NCBI GenBank assembly: GCA_963632935.1
Contig: CAVGWA010000010.1
Coordinates: forward strand, 1 to 44,902
From: Coprosoma sp963632935
GTDB lineage: Bacteria; Bacillota_I; Bacilli_A; RF39; UBA660
Reading direction: 5' to 3'
Length of the DNA: 44,902 bases
Positions 33,631-41,092 of this stretch are shown here, in pieces. The notes under the pieces are model-generated. The model did not search any database. It saw nothing but the letters and a program-made list of their open reading frames with translations, and had not been told where the DNA came from. The translations under genes were made by a program, and so were the position numbers. Every line of letters begins with the position of its first letter. Position 1 is the first letter of the stretch.

Positions 33631-34419
33631 TTGTTATATAATATGTGTGCCGTACTTAATATAAGTCCTAAAACTTATTATAAGTATAGAAATAAGGAAG
33701 ATCCTGATTATTACGATTATTTAGTAATTAAAGAGATATTTGATGATTCTAAAGGCATGTATGGTTATCGTAGAATTGTGGAAGGCCTAAAAATCAAATA
33801 TGGAGTTGTAATGAATGGAAAGAAGGTTTTAAGAATAATGAAAAAATATAATTTAATGGCTGAATATATTAGAAAGTCAAAAAAGAAAAATAAAAATGAA
33901 AGAATTGAAGATAATGTTAAACCAAATTTATTAAATAGAAATTTTATTACTGATGCACCAAATAAGGTATGGGATACAGATGTAACTTATCTTATATTTA
34001 AAGGTTCTAGAGCTTATCTATCAACGATAATTGATCTATATGATAGAAAAGTTGTTGCTTATAAAATATCAAAACGTAATGATAATAAATTAGTAATGGA
34101 TACATTAAATGAAGCAATATCCAAAAGAAAAGATGTATCTGGACTTATCATTCACAGTGATCAAGGTTTCCAGTATACATCTTATGAATACAAAGCTATC
34201 TGTGAGTCAAATGGTATTACAATTTCAATGGCACGAAAAGGTACTCCAATTGACGATTCTCCAATTGAGAGTTGGCACTCACTTTTGAAGAAAGAAACTT
34301 TGTATAACAATAATATCACATCTTTAGAAGAATATATACAATTAGTTGAAGAATGGATTGAATTTTATAATACGACTAGAATTAAAGGAAAGAAAATTAA
34401 GAAGAAAAATGATAAATAA
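33631..34419 (+). CDS. IS3-family transposase OrfB (DDE integrase core), possibly frameshifted
   Basis: 262 aa from TTG 33631; the frame is open from 33574. The catalytic triad is visible: Asp in WDTDVTY near 112, Asp in IHSDQGF near 175 and Glu in DDSPIESWHS near 210. HTH-like YGYRRIVEGLK lies near 45. OrfB lies in the +1 frame relative to OrfA, whereas IS3 elements use -1 slippage. The -1 frame after OrfA reads VTFINLCY, which looks like the true upstream part, so a 1-nt indel near 33635-33650 is likely. The C-terminus (KGKKIKKKNDK) is also atypical. The copy may be inactive. Confidence 0.82.
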   Translation: MLYNMCAVLNISPKTYYKYRNKEDPDYYDYLVIKEIFDDSKGMYGYRRIVEGLKIKYGVVMNGKKVLRIMKKYNLMAEYIRKSKKKNKNERIEDNVKPNLLNRNFITDAPNKVWDTDVTYLIFKGSRAYLSTIIDLYDRKVVAYKISKRNDNKLVMDTLNEAISKRKDVSGLIIHSDQGFQYTSYEYKAICESNGITISMARKGTPIDDSPIESWHSLLKKETLYNNNITSLEEYIQLVEEWIEFYNTTRIKGKKIKKKNDK

Positions 34420-34608
34420 AGATGAATTAATATATAAATTAGAAATTGTAATTGAATACCTAAAAAATAATGATAGATAGATATGATTATGAATTATACA
34501 ATAGATTATGTCCAAACACGGAATAACTGGACTCTGGCATTATTGAATTAATAGATAACAAATAAAGACAAGCTTTATTTAAATAAATATTATAATTACA
34601 TAATTAAA

Positions 34609-34655
34609 AAATCAAGGGTCTAGATGAACTCGCTTCGTTCGCCCTTGATTTTTTT
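34609..34655 (+). terminator. terminator inside IS right end
   Basis: AAATCAAGGG (34609-34618) pairs with CCCTTGATTT (34642-34651) and a T run follows. The loop itself contains CGCTTCGTTCG. Confidence 0.82.
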
Positions 34656-34672
34656 ACACAAGTTTTTTATTT

Positions 34673-34699
34673 GATGTCTCCTAAATGGGGTTCACATCA
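34673..34699 (-). repeat. IS right terminal inverted repeat
   Basis: On the minus strand begins TGATGTGAACCCC and contains TTTAGG and AGACAT. It is closely related to the relic at 11954-11998. Confidence 0.8.
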
Positions 34700-34721
34700 T
34701 AAATAACGGGTTTTTAAATAT

Positions 34722-34745
34722 AGAAAAACTCCATTTTAAGGAGTT
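34722..34745 (-). terminator. terminator of the minus-strand membrane protein gene
   Basis: AACTCC and GGAGTT (34727-34732 with 34740-34745) form a stem overlapping the stop codon. The A run to the left is the T tail on the minus strand. Confidence 0.7.
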
Positions 34746-35196
34746 ATTTAAATAAATTTACAGTTGAAGTTAATTGCTCATTTGTATATTCATTAACTTC
34801 TACAGAATCATCATTAATAGTTATTTCAAGTCTATAAACACCTTCGTCATAGGCATACTTATTTGTATCTGTTTTTTGTGCAAATCCAGTAATATCTTTT
34901 TCATTCCACTGTGCATGATATTGAAACTTTAATTTAGTATCATCCATTTTATAAATTTTTAATGTTTCTGGATTACCAGCAGCCGCATTACTATCACCAC
35001 TTGTATATAAATATAATACTTTATCTTCATCTTCATTTATAGTATTATCCGTTGTATCACTTGTTTTCTCATGTACTTTTACGGATGAATCTTCATCTTT
35101 ATTAAAACTAATTTTATTTGTCGCAAATAAAACACATAGAACAGATGCTATCACTATGATTATTCCTATTAATACAAAATTTTTTGTTTTTTTCAT
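34744..35196 (-). CDS. membrane-anchored extracytoplasmic protein, unknown
   Basis: 150 aa. A signal-anchor at residues about 6-26 (FVLIGIIIVIASVLCVLFA) is followed by a polar, acidic Ser/Thr/Asp linker (about 32-58) and a small beta-rich domain (about 60-150) with VLYLYTSGDSNAAAGNPE and YRLEITINDDSVEV. The Cys in the hydrophobic segment has no lipobox residue before it (VLC), so a lipoprotein is unlikely. GGAGAGAGG precedes ATG at 35196. It faces the IS and shares no operon. I do not recognise the family. Confidence 0.65.
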   Translation of the reverse strand: MKKTKNFVLIGIIIVIASVLCVLFATNKISFNKDEDSSVKVHEKTSDTTDNTINEDEDKVLYLYTSGDSNAAAGNPETLKIYKMDDTKLKFQYHAQWNEKDITGFAQKTDTNKYAYDEGVYRLEITINDDSVEVNEYTNEQLTSTVNLFK

Positions 35197-35354
35197 TTTC
35201 CTCTCTCCTAACCATCTTAAGAATAACATAAAATATTTAAATAGTATATAATATTAATTAAAATTTATCACTTTTTGTTGTAAACATATGTGGTAAAAAT
35301 CAAACAAAAAAATTCAAGTGATGGTGTTATACTATTAAAATTTTGAAAAAACTC
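35197..35354. other. divergent intergenic region
   Basis: AT-rich promoter region between the leftward membrane protein gene and the rightward MerR operon. A TATACT and a TATATT lie on the minus strand near 35245-35255, but no -35 is convincing. Confidence 0.35.
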
Positions 35355-35387
35355 TTGACTTGGAGCTAACTCGAAGTGATATATAAT
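35355..35387 (+). promoter_or_regulatory. MerR-type promoter/operator
   Basis: TTGACT (35355-35360) and TATATAAT (35380-35387) are separated by 19 bp or more, wider than normal. The spacer contains a dyad: ACTTGGAG (35358-35365) against CTCGAAGT (35370-35377), one mismatch, 4-bp centre. This is the arrangement MerR-family activators untwist. The merR gene is second in the operon. Confidence 0.82.
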
Positions 35388-35419
35388 ACATAGAAAAAAT
35401 TTACGAGGAGGTATGAAAA

Positions 35420-36160
35420 ATGGAAAAACAAACAGCAGGTAGAGATAATTTAGGAAAGTTAGCTCCAAAATTTGCCGAATTAAACGATGACATATTATTT
35501 GGAGAAATTTGGAGTAGAGAAAGTGAATTATCTTTAAAAAATAGAAGCATGATTACAATATCAGCTTTAATGGCACAAGGTCTATTTCCACAATTAAAAT
35601 CACATTTTATTATGGGAAAAAAACATGGAATTACTAAGCAAGAGGCAGTAGAGATTGTAACACAATTAGCATTTTATAGTGGTTGGGCAAAAGCATGGAG
35701 TGCTTTTCCACTAATAGAAGAAGTATATGGAACAGAAAATGAAGGAATAAAGAAACATGGTGGAGTATTTGGAATTGGAAAGCCAAATGTGAATTTTGCA
35801 CAATATTTTATAGGCAATTCATATTTGAAACCATTAACAGAGCCAAACAAAACAAAGGTGTTTATTGCGAATGTAACATTTGAGCCAAAGTGTAGAAATA
35901 ACTGGCATATTCATCATGCAGACAATGGAGGAGGACAGATTTTAATTTGTGTTGATGGAGAAGGATGGTATCAAGAAGAAGGGAAAGAAACGCAGAGTTT
36001 AAAAGTGGGAGATGTTATAACAATTCCTGCAAATGTGAAACATTGGCATGGTGCAAAAAAAGACGGTTGGTTTAGTCATTTAGCAATAGAAGTGCCAGGA
36101 GAAAATACATCAACTGAGTGGTGTGAACAAGTTACAGATGATGAGTATAATAAGTTATAA
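35420..36160 (+). CDS. carboxymuconolactone decarboxylase-cupin fusion protein
   Basis: 246 aa. The N-terminal CMD/AhpD-like helical domain (about 1-110) contains the ELSLKNRSMITISALMA motif, but lacks the CxxC of peroxidase-type AhpD. The C-terminal cupin (about 140-230) has the metal-binding HIHHADNGGGQ and HWHG motifs and the GDVITIPANVKH strand. Such fusions are common beside MerR regulators and may handle reactive aldehydes or quinones; no substrate can be assigned. AGGAGG precedes ATG 35420. First gene of the MerR-controlled operon. Confidence 0.85.
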   Translation: MEKQTAGRDNLGKLAPKFAELNDDILFGEIWSRESELSLKNRSMITISALMAQGLFPQLKSHFIMGKKHGITKQEAVEIVTQLAFYSGWAKAWSAFPLIEEVYGTENEGIKKHGGVFGIGKPNVNFAQYFIGNSYLKPLTEPNKTKVFIANVTFEPKCRNNWHIHHADNGGGQILICVDGEGWYQEEGKETQSLKVGDVITIPANVKHWHGAKKDGWFSHLAIEVPGENTSTEWCEQVTDDEYNKL

Positions 36161-36183
36161 ATTGTAACAGATGGAGGTAAAAA

Positions 36184-36561
36184 ATGACAATAGCAGAAGT
36201 AGGAAAGAAATATAATTTAACACCAGATACATTAAGATATTACGAAAGAATTGGTTTACTTTCAAATGTACCAAGAAACAATAATGGAATTAGAAACTAT
36301 GATGACAAAACTTGCAGAAGAATAGAATTTATAAAATGTATGAGAGGAGCAGGTGTTGAAATTGAAGTTTTAATAGAATATATGACATTATTTGATAAAG
36401 GTAAAAGTACAGTAAGAGCCAGAAAAGAGTTATTAGAAGAGCAAAGAAAAAAATTACTAGAAAAACAAAAAGATATTACAGAAACATTAAAAAGATTAGA
36501 TTATAAAATAGAACTTTATGAAGAGATAGAAGCAGGAAAAAGAAAAGATTTTACAGAATAG
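36184..36561 (+). CDS. MerR-family transcriptional regulator
   Basis: 125 aa. The N-terminal winged helix is typical: MTIAEVGKKYNLTPDTLRYYERIGLL, then GIRNYDDKTCRRIEFIKCMR. A long coiled-coil dimerisation helix (about 75-120) follows. No CxxxxxxxC metal-binding ending is present and the effector domain is short, so it resembles the small-molecule or aldehyde-responsive AdhR-like branch rather than metal sensors. GGAGG precedes ATG 36184. The dyad at 35358-35377 in front of the operon is its likely target. Confidence 0.9.
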   Translation: MTIAEVGKKYNLTPDTLRYYERIGLLSNVPRNNNGIRNYDDKTCRRIEFIKCMRGAGVEIEVLIEYMTLFDKGKSTVRARKELLEEQRKKLLEKQKDITETLKRLDYKIELYEEIEAGKRKDFTE

Positions 36562-36586
36562 ATATAAATAATAAGGAGGATTTATA

Positions 36587-38347
36587 ATGTTAGAAGTTTT
36601 AAATAAAATTAATGAGCCAAAAGATTTGAAAGTTTTATCAAAAGAAGAATTAGAAAAATTATCAAAAGAAATAAGAAAAATCTTATTAAAAAAATTAAGT
36701 ATACATGGAGGACATTTTGGACCAAACTTTGGAATGGTAGAAGCAATAATTGCAATGCACTATGTGTTTGAATCACCAAAAGACAAATTTGTATTTGACG
36801 TATCACACCAAAGCTATCCTCACAAAATTTTAACAGGAAGAAAAGATGCGTTTATATATGAAGAAAAATATGATGATGTAACAGGTTACACAAATCCAAA
36901 TGAAAGTGAACACGATTTATTTAATGTAGGACATACATCAACATCAATAAGCCTTGCTTCAGGTTTAGTAAAAGCAAGGGACTTAAAAGGAGAAAACTAC
37001 AATGTTGTAGCAGTAATAGGTGATGGTTCATTAAGTGGCGGAGAAGCATTAGAAGGATTAGATTTTGCTGGAGAACAAAAAAGCAATTTTATTATAATAG
37101 TAAATGATAATGATATGTCAATTGCAGAAAATCATGGAGGATTATACAAAAACTTAAAACAATTAAGAGAAACAAATGGAACTTGTGAATGTAACTTATT
37201 TAAAGCAATGGGACTTGATTATGTTTATGTAAAAGAAGGAAACAATCTAGATGAATTAATAAAAACATTATCAAAAGTAAAAGATATAGAACATCCAATA
37301 GTTGTTCATATTAATACAAAAAAAGGAAAAGGTTACAAATTAGCAGAAGAAAACAAAGAAAATTGGCACTGGACAATGCCATTTGATATTGAAACAGGCA
37401 AATCAAAAATTACCTTTGATGGAGAAGACTATGGAGATTTAACAGGAAAATATCTATTAGAAAAGATGAAAAAAGACCCAAAAGTTGTAGCTATAGTAGC
37501 AGGAGTTCCAACAAATATTGGATTCACAAAAGACAGAAGAATTAAAGCTGGTAAACAATTTGTAGATGTTGGAATTGCAGAAGAACATGCAGTAGCCTTA
37601 GCATCAGGAATAGCTAAAAACGGTGGAAAACCAATATTTGCAACCTATTCAAGCTTTATACAAAGAACTTATGACCAAATATCACAAGATTTATGCATCA
37701 ATAACAATCCAGCAACAATTTTAGTAAATGGAGCATCTGCATATGGAATGAATGATGTTACACACTTAGGAATATATGATATTCCAATGATTTCTAACAT
37801 TCCCAATATTATATATTTAGCGCCAACATCAAAAGAAGAATATTTCGCAATGTTAGATTGGTCAATAGAACAAACAAAACATCCAGTTGCAATTCGTATA
37901 CCCGCTAATGGAGTAATAGCAGATGAAAGAAAAGTTGACACAGATTACAGCAATATAAACAAATTTAAAGTAGAAGAAAATGGTGAAAAAGTTGCAATAT
38001 TAGCATTAGGAGATTTCTATCAATTAGGAGAAGAAGTTTCAAAAGAATTAAAAGAAAAATTAAATATAAATGCAACATTAATTAATCCAAGATATATAAC
38101 AGGATTAGACAAAGAATTATTAGAAAAATTAAAAGCAAATCATGATATTGTAATAACACTTGAAGATGGAATATTACAAGGAGGATTTGGAGAAAAAATA
38201 GCAAGCTTCTACGGAGATAGTGATATCAAAGTTAAAAATTATGGAATTGAAAAAGCATTTTATGATAGATATGATGTAAATGAATTATTAAAAGCAAACA
38301 GAATTACAAAAGAACAAATCACAGAAGATGTAGAAAAAATGCTTTAA
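36587..38347 (+). CDS. DXS-like thiamine-diphosphate transketolase
   Basis: 586 aa, related to 1-deoxyxylulose-5-phosphate synthase. Diagnostic DXS segments are VSHQSYPHKILTGR near 78 and GHTSTSISLASGL near 111. The ThDP/Mg motif is GDGSLSGGEALEG with NDND near 175, and the middle Pyr domain has VGIAEEHAVALASGIA near 330. It departs from standard DXS: AEEHAV for AEQHAV, and RIPANG where DXS has RYPRG, a substrate-phosphate contact region. So it may be a paralogue with another donor or acceptor, not the housekeeping enzyme. Placement in a MerR operon supports an inducible accessory role. Confidence 0.75.
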   Translation: MLEVLNKINEPKDLKVLSKEELEKLSKEIRKILLKKLSIHGGHFGPNFGMVEAIIAMHYVFESPKDKFVFDVSHQSYPHKILTGRKDAFIYEEKYDDVTGYTNPNESEHDLFNVGHTSTSISLASGLVKARDLKGENYNVVAVIGDGSLSGGEALEGLDFAGEQKSNFIIIVNDNDMSIAENHGGLYKNLKQLRETNGTCECNLFKAMGLDYVYVKEGNNLDELIKTLSKVKDIEHPIVVHINTKKGKGYKLAEENKENWHWTMPFDIETGKSKITFDGEDYGDLTGKYLLEKMKKDPKVVAIVAGVPTNIGFTKDRRIKAGKQFVDVGIAEEHAVALASGIAKNGGKPIFATYSSFIQRTYDQISQDLCINNNPATILVNGASAYGMNDVTHLGIYDIPMISNIPNIIYLAPTSKEEYFAMLDWSIEQTKHPVAIRIPANGVIADERKVDTDYSNINKFKVEENGEKVAILALGDFYQLGEEVSKELKEKLNINATLINPRYITGLDKELLEKLKANHDIVITLEDGILQGGFGEKIASFYGDSDIKVKNYGIEKAFYDRYDVNELLKANRITKEQITEDVEKML

Positions 38348-38367
38348 AACAAGAGAGGAAGATGAAA

Positions 38368-38853
38368 ATGGAAAATAGTAAAAAAATAGTTGTGTATTTT
38401 TCATACACAGGTCATACAAAAATGATAGCAGAAAGTATACAAAAACAATTAAACTGTGATATGTTAGAAATAAAACCAGTAAAACCATACTCAACAGATT
38501 ATCAAACTGTTGTTGATGAAGAACAAAATAATAGTAGTGTAAATAAAGTGCCAGAAATACAAAAAATAGATAAAGACTTAAATCAATATGATGAAATTAT
38601 TATAGGAACTCCAGTATGGTGGTATAGACCAGCCCCTGCAATAAGAACATTTTTAACTCAAAACGATTTATCAGGAAAAATAATAAAACCTTTTGCAACA
38701 AATGCAGGTTGGCTAGGAAATACTTTTAAAGAAATAAAAACATTATGCCCAAATTCAGAAGTAGAAAAAGGTATGAATATTGTTTTTGAAAGTTATAGTG
38801 ATAAGCTTATTACAAAAGAACAAGATATTGATAATTGGATTAGTATATTATAA
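38368..38853 (+). CDS. flavodoxin
   Basis: 161 aa. An FMN-binding electron carrier with the N-terminal phosphate loop YFSYTGHTK near residues 9-17, the WWYRPAPAI loop near 89 and a terminal TNAGWLG motif near 112 that match the long-chain 'flavodoxin_4' type. RBS spacing (GAGAGG at 38353-38358) favours ATG 38368 over ATG 38362. It closes the operon with CMD-cupin, MerR and the DXS-like enzyme, and may supply electrons for the pathway. Confidence 0.88.
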   Translation: MENSKKIVVYFSYTGHTKMIAESIQKQLNCDMLEIKPVKPYSTDYQTVVDEEQNNSSVNKVPEIQKIDKDLNQYDEIIIGTPVWWYRPAPAIRTFLTQNDLSGKIIKPFATNAGWLGNTFKEIKTLCPNSEVEKGMNIVFESYSDKLITKEQDIDNWISIL

Positions 38854-38870
38854 CAGAATTATTAAAAATA

Positions 38871-38905
38871 AAGGCAGATAATTTATTAAAAATAATCTGT
38901 CTTTT
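38871..38905 (+). terminator. terminator of MerR operon
   Basis: AAGGCAGAT (38871-38879) pairs with ATCTGTCTT (38895-38903), one G-U pair, followed by T residues. Confidence 0.82.
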
Positions 38906-39206
38906 ATGTTACAATCATCTCGAGAAATTACAATTTACAATTAAAATTATTTGTAAATTAATACTTTATGGATTTATGTCAAGTTTTAGGACACGTTTTT
39001 TTACACATCTTTAATCATAAAAAGTTGCACTTGACTTTTTAATTAATAACTAATTCGACCACTTTTCGACCATGATTATTTTATATATTAAAAAATCGAA
39101 CTAAAAAGTTCGACTAAATGCCACTATGGAGCGAATCACATACAGGTTACGAACTAAGTTCTCTCTCTAATGATATTATATATAATTTACTAAATATTTT
39201 CAATAT
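38906..39206. other. gene-free stretch, probable left boundary of the element
   Basis: About 300 bp without a credible gene. It contains TTCGACCA twice, starting at 39054 and 39065 (11 bp apart, one helical turn), and TTCGACTA at 39109. The minus-strand terminator of the element's small genes is at 39090-39113. The junction with the chromosome is likely to the left of 39050, but I cannot place it. Confidence 0.4.
39090..39113 (-). terminator. minus-strand terminator
   Basis: TCGAACT (39096-39102) pairs with AGTTCGA (39107-39113); the A run to the left is the T tail on the minus strand. Confidence 0.75.
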
Positions 39207-39323
39207 CTATGATTTGCTTTTAGGAAATTTTTTTGCTAAGTCATTTATTTGTTCAGGACTTATCTTACCTGAAATAACATCACTAAAAATTCCACCCATA
39301 ATTCCTGACAAAGCACTATTCAT
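39207..39323 (-). CDS. tiny ORF (38 aa) coupled to the coiled-coil protein
   Basis: Reads MNSALSGIMGGIFSDVISGK, then ISPEQINDLAKKFPKSKS. Its ATG overlaps the stop of the 97-aa gene (ATGA), a strong sign of coupled translation. The first half is small and Gly-rich, the second an amphipathic charged helix. No homologue is known to me. The plus-strand ORF over the same bases is its shadow. Confidence 0.5.
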   Translation of the reverse strand: MNSALSGIMGGIFSDVISGKISPEQINDLAKKFPKSKS

Positions 39324-39613
39324 AACTTCTTGATTTTTTCATCAATAGTTACTTTGCTTTTTAATTCTAACATCTCTTTTTCGTGTTGATATTCTTTATC
39401 TTTTGCTTCCATTTCTAATCTGTGCTTTTCTTTTAAATCTTCTATATTAATTTTATGTTGTTGCATAAGCTTTTCAATTTCATGTTTATTATTAGTTTTT
39501 ATGATTTCTAATTCTTGAGTTAATTTCTTTTTGGCTTGAAAATATGCTACTATGCTTGCGGTTACTGAAACAACATACGGTAATAATTCTTTTATAATAT
39601 TTAAAAAATTCAT
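39320..39613 (-). CDS. TM plus coiled-coil protein (97 aa)
   Basis: The N-terminal membrane segment (about 5-25, IIKELLPYVVSVTASIVAYF) is followed by an unbroken charged coiled coil (about 28-90, Lys/Glu heptads). AGGAGGT precedes the ATG. It lies downstream of the nuclease-domain protein and overlaps the 38-aa ORF. The topology resembles holin or effector/anchor subunits of phage and defence modules; that is inference only. Confidence 0.65.
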   Translation of the reverse strand: MNFLNIIKELLPYVVSVTASIVAYFQAKKKLTQELEIIKTNNKHEIEKLMQQHKINIEDLKEKHRLEMEAKDKEYQHEKEMLELKSKVTIDEKIKKL

Positions 39614-39667
39614 ATTTTACCTCCTATTTTGATACTGCAATCTCATAATTCATACTAAATTTCAATA

Positions 39668-41017
39668 TTAATCTTTTATTTTTTCAATATTCAATTTCCA
39701 ATCGTTAAATTTATTATATATTCCATTTGTAGTATATAATTCATTTAATATATCTTCTTTTTTATCAGGATTTTGATTTAAATAACATTTGATATTAAAA
39801 AGTTGAATTGTATTAAGAAGACATATTTCTTGTTGAGTTGCGTATTTTAACATTTGCATTGGAAATGTTTCTTGTCTTTCATCTAGCTCTCTATTTTTAA
39901 ACGAATTTACAATTAAAAATCCTTTAGGTAATATATCATTATCTATATGATATATTGATTTCCATTTAACAGTTTGTGATGTGTGTTTTTCTGTAGCACT
40001 GCCATCAACACCTTTAACTTCAACAACAGCAATTTTATTCTTATAAGATATTACAATATCTTCATCTTTACTATTCTCGTCATATTTTAAAATTGTAAAA
40101 CCTATTTGTTCTAATTCATTGACGACCATTTTTTCTAAAACTGTGCCAGAACCTGTGAAAATTATTTTTTCTTGTTGAGTTTCTTTTAATAGTTTTTCTT
40201 TGTTTTCTATACTTTTTTGTAATTCAATAAGTTTAGATTTTTCCGATTCAATATCATTTATCATTATTTTCTCATGTGGTAACAAATATCTTGCAGAATA
40301 TTCAGGAAGTATAATAGTTTCATTATTTTTTAAATTGATAAATAACTTATATATATCATCAAAGTATTGTTTTTCTAGTTTTTGTCCTTTCTCTTTTGTT
40401 AGCTTTTCAAAATTTAAGGATGGTAAAAAAATTATCATACCATTTTGAATGTTTTCAAAATATCCAGTTACTTTTTCTGTATTTTTAACACTCAATAATG
40501 ACTTTTCTTTATTAACATTGTCATATATAGTTAAGTATTTGAAATTTTCTACATACTTACTGTAAAAATCTTCTATTTTCCTATTCTTTAATGATATAGA
40601 AGTACCTTCTAGCTTCAATGGTTCTATTTTAACTGGTAATAATTCAAATGGATGAATATCTTTAACAATACTAGTTATTCTTGTATTTTTTCCTGTTCCC
40701 GAATATTGCTTTTCACCAGTATATCTATATCTATATTCATCATTGCCGTTTAAGATTATAATTGGTTTACCAGCATTTAAAAATTCTACTATTTCGTTTT
40801 TTCTTTTTTCTACATCAATTGTAATTCTAGAAGATTCATATGTAGTTAGTTCAGGAATGCCATTATAATTGCCACTAGTTTCATACTCAGCGAATAACCA
40901 TTCTAATTCTAAAATTAGCATATCACATTCTAAAATTGTGTCAGCATCTGATAATTTTATATATTTTATGTTTTTATGCTCATACTCTGGATAGCAGGCA
41001 AGAAATCCAATTTTCAC
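39668..41017 (-). CDS. two-domain protein with C-terminal PD-(D/E)XK-like nuclease domain
   Basis: 449 aa. The N-terminal half (about 1-230) looks alpha/beta, with MKIGFLACYPEY, ILECDMLILELEWLF and GKPIIILNGNDEYRY, resembling Rossmann or glutaminase-like folds but unassigned. A short charged coiled coil (about 250-285) links to the C-terminal domain. There a Glu-bearing helix (LEKMVVNELEQIGF), then DEDIVISY and VVEVKG give the E, D and ExK residues of a restriction-like nuclease. The start codon is GTG after GAGGTG. It lies 75 bp downstream of the HaeIII-like endonuclease gene on the same strand. Confidence 0.6.
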   Translation of the reverse strand: MKIGFLACYPEYEHKNIKYIKLSDADTILECDMLILELEWLFAEYETSGNYNGIPELTTYESSRITIDVEKRKNEIVEFLNAGKPIIILNGNDEYRYRYTGEKQYSGTGKNTRITSIVKDIHPFELLPVKIEPLKLEGTSISLKNRKIEDFYSKYVENFKYLTIYDNVNKEKSLLSVKNTEKVTGYFENIQNGMIIFLPSLNFEKLTKEKGQKLEKQYFDDIYKLFINLKNNETIILPEYSARYLLPHEKIMINDIESEKSKLIELQKSIENKEKLLKETQQEKIIFTGSGTVLEKMVVNELEQIGFTILKYDENSKDEDIVISYKNKIAVVEVKGVDGSATEKHTSQTVKWKSIYHIDNDILPKGFLIVNSFKNRELDERQETFPMQMLKYATQQEICLLNTIQLFNIKCYLNQNPDKKEDILNELYTTNGIYNKFNDWKLNIEKIKD

Positions 41018-41092
41018 TTATATCACCTCATTTTTTAATTTTTAATATTTTTAATTAAATAATATAATTTCTAAGCTATATTTATTATAAAA

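Larger units (their letters stand above)
33238..34699 (+). mobile_element. complete IS3-family insertion sequence
   Basis: A 1462-bp element with imperfect 27-bp terminal inverted repeats, left TGAAATGCACCC at 33238 and right (minus strand) TGATGTGAACCCC ending at 34699. They share TGA, ACCC, TTTAGG and AGACAT. It is flanked by TAA on both sides (33235-33237 and 34700-34702), a 3-bp target duplication as expected for IS3. It contains orfA and orfB, and an internal terminator at 34609-34655. Confidence 0.85.

Noticed and set aside
34409..34480. 23-codon ORF overlapping the end of OrfB
   Set aside because: Too short, no ribosome site, and within the degenerate right part of the IS.
39118..39333. 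71-aa plus-strand ORF at the element's left side
   Set aside because: It overlaps a minus-strand ORF that has an ATGA coupling to its upstream gene; the plus-strand frame lacks a ribosome binding site.
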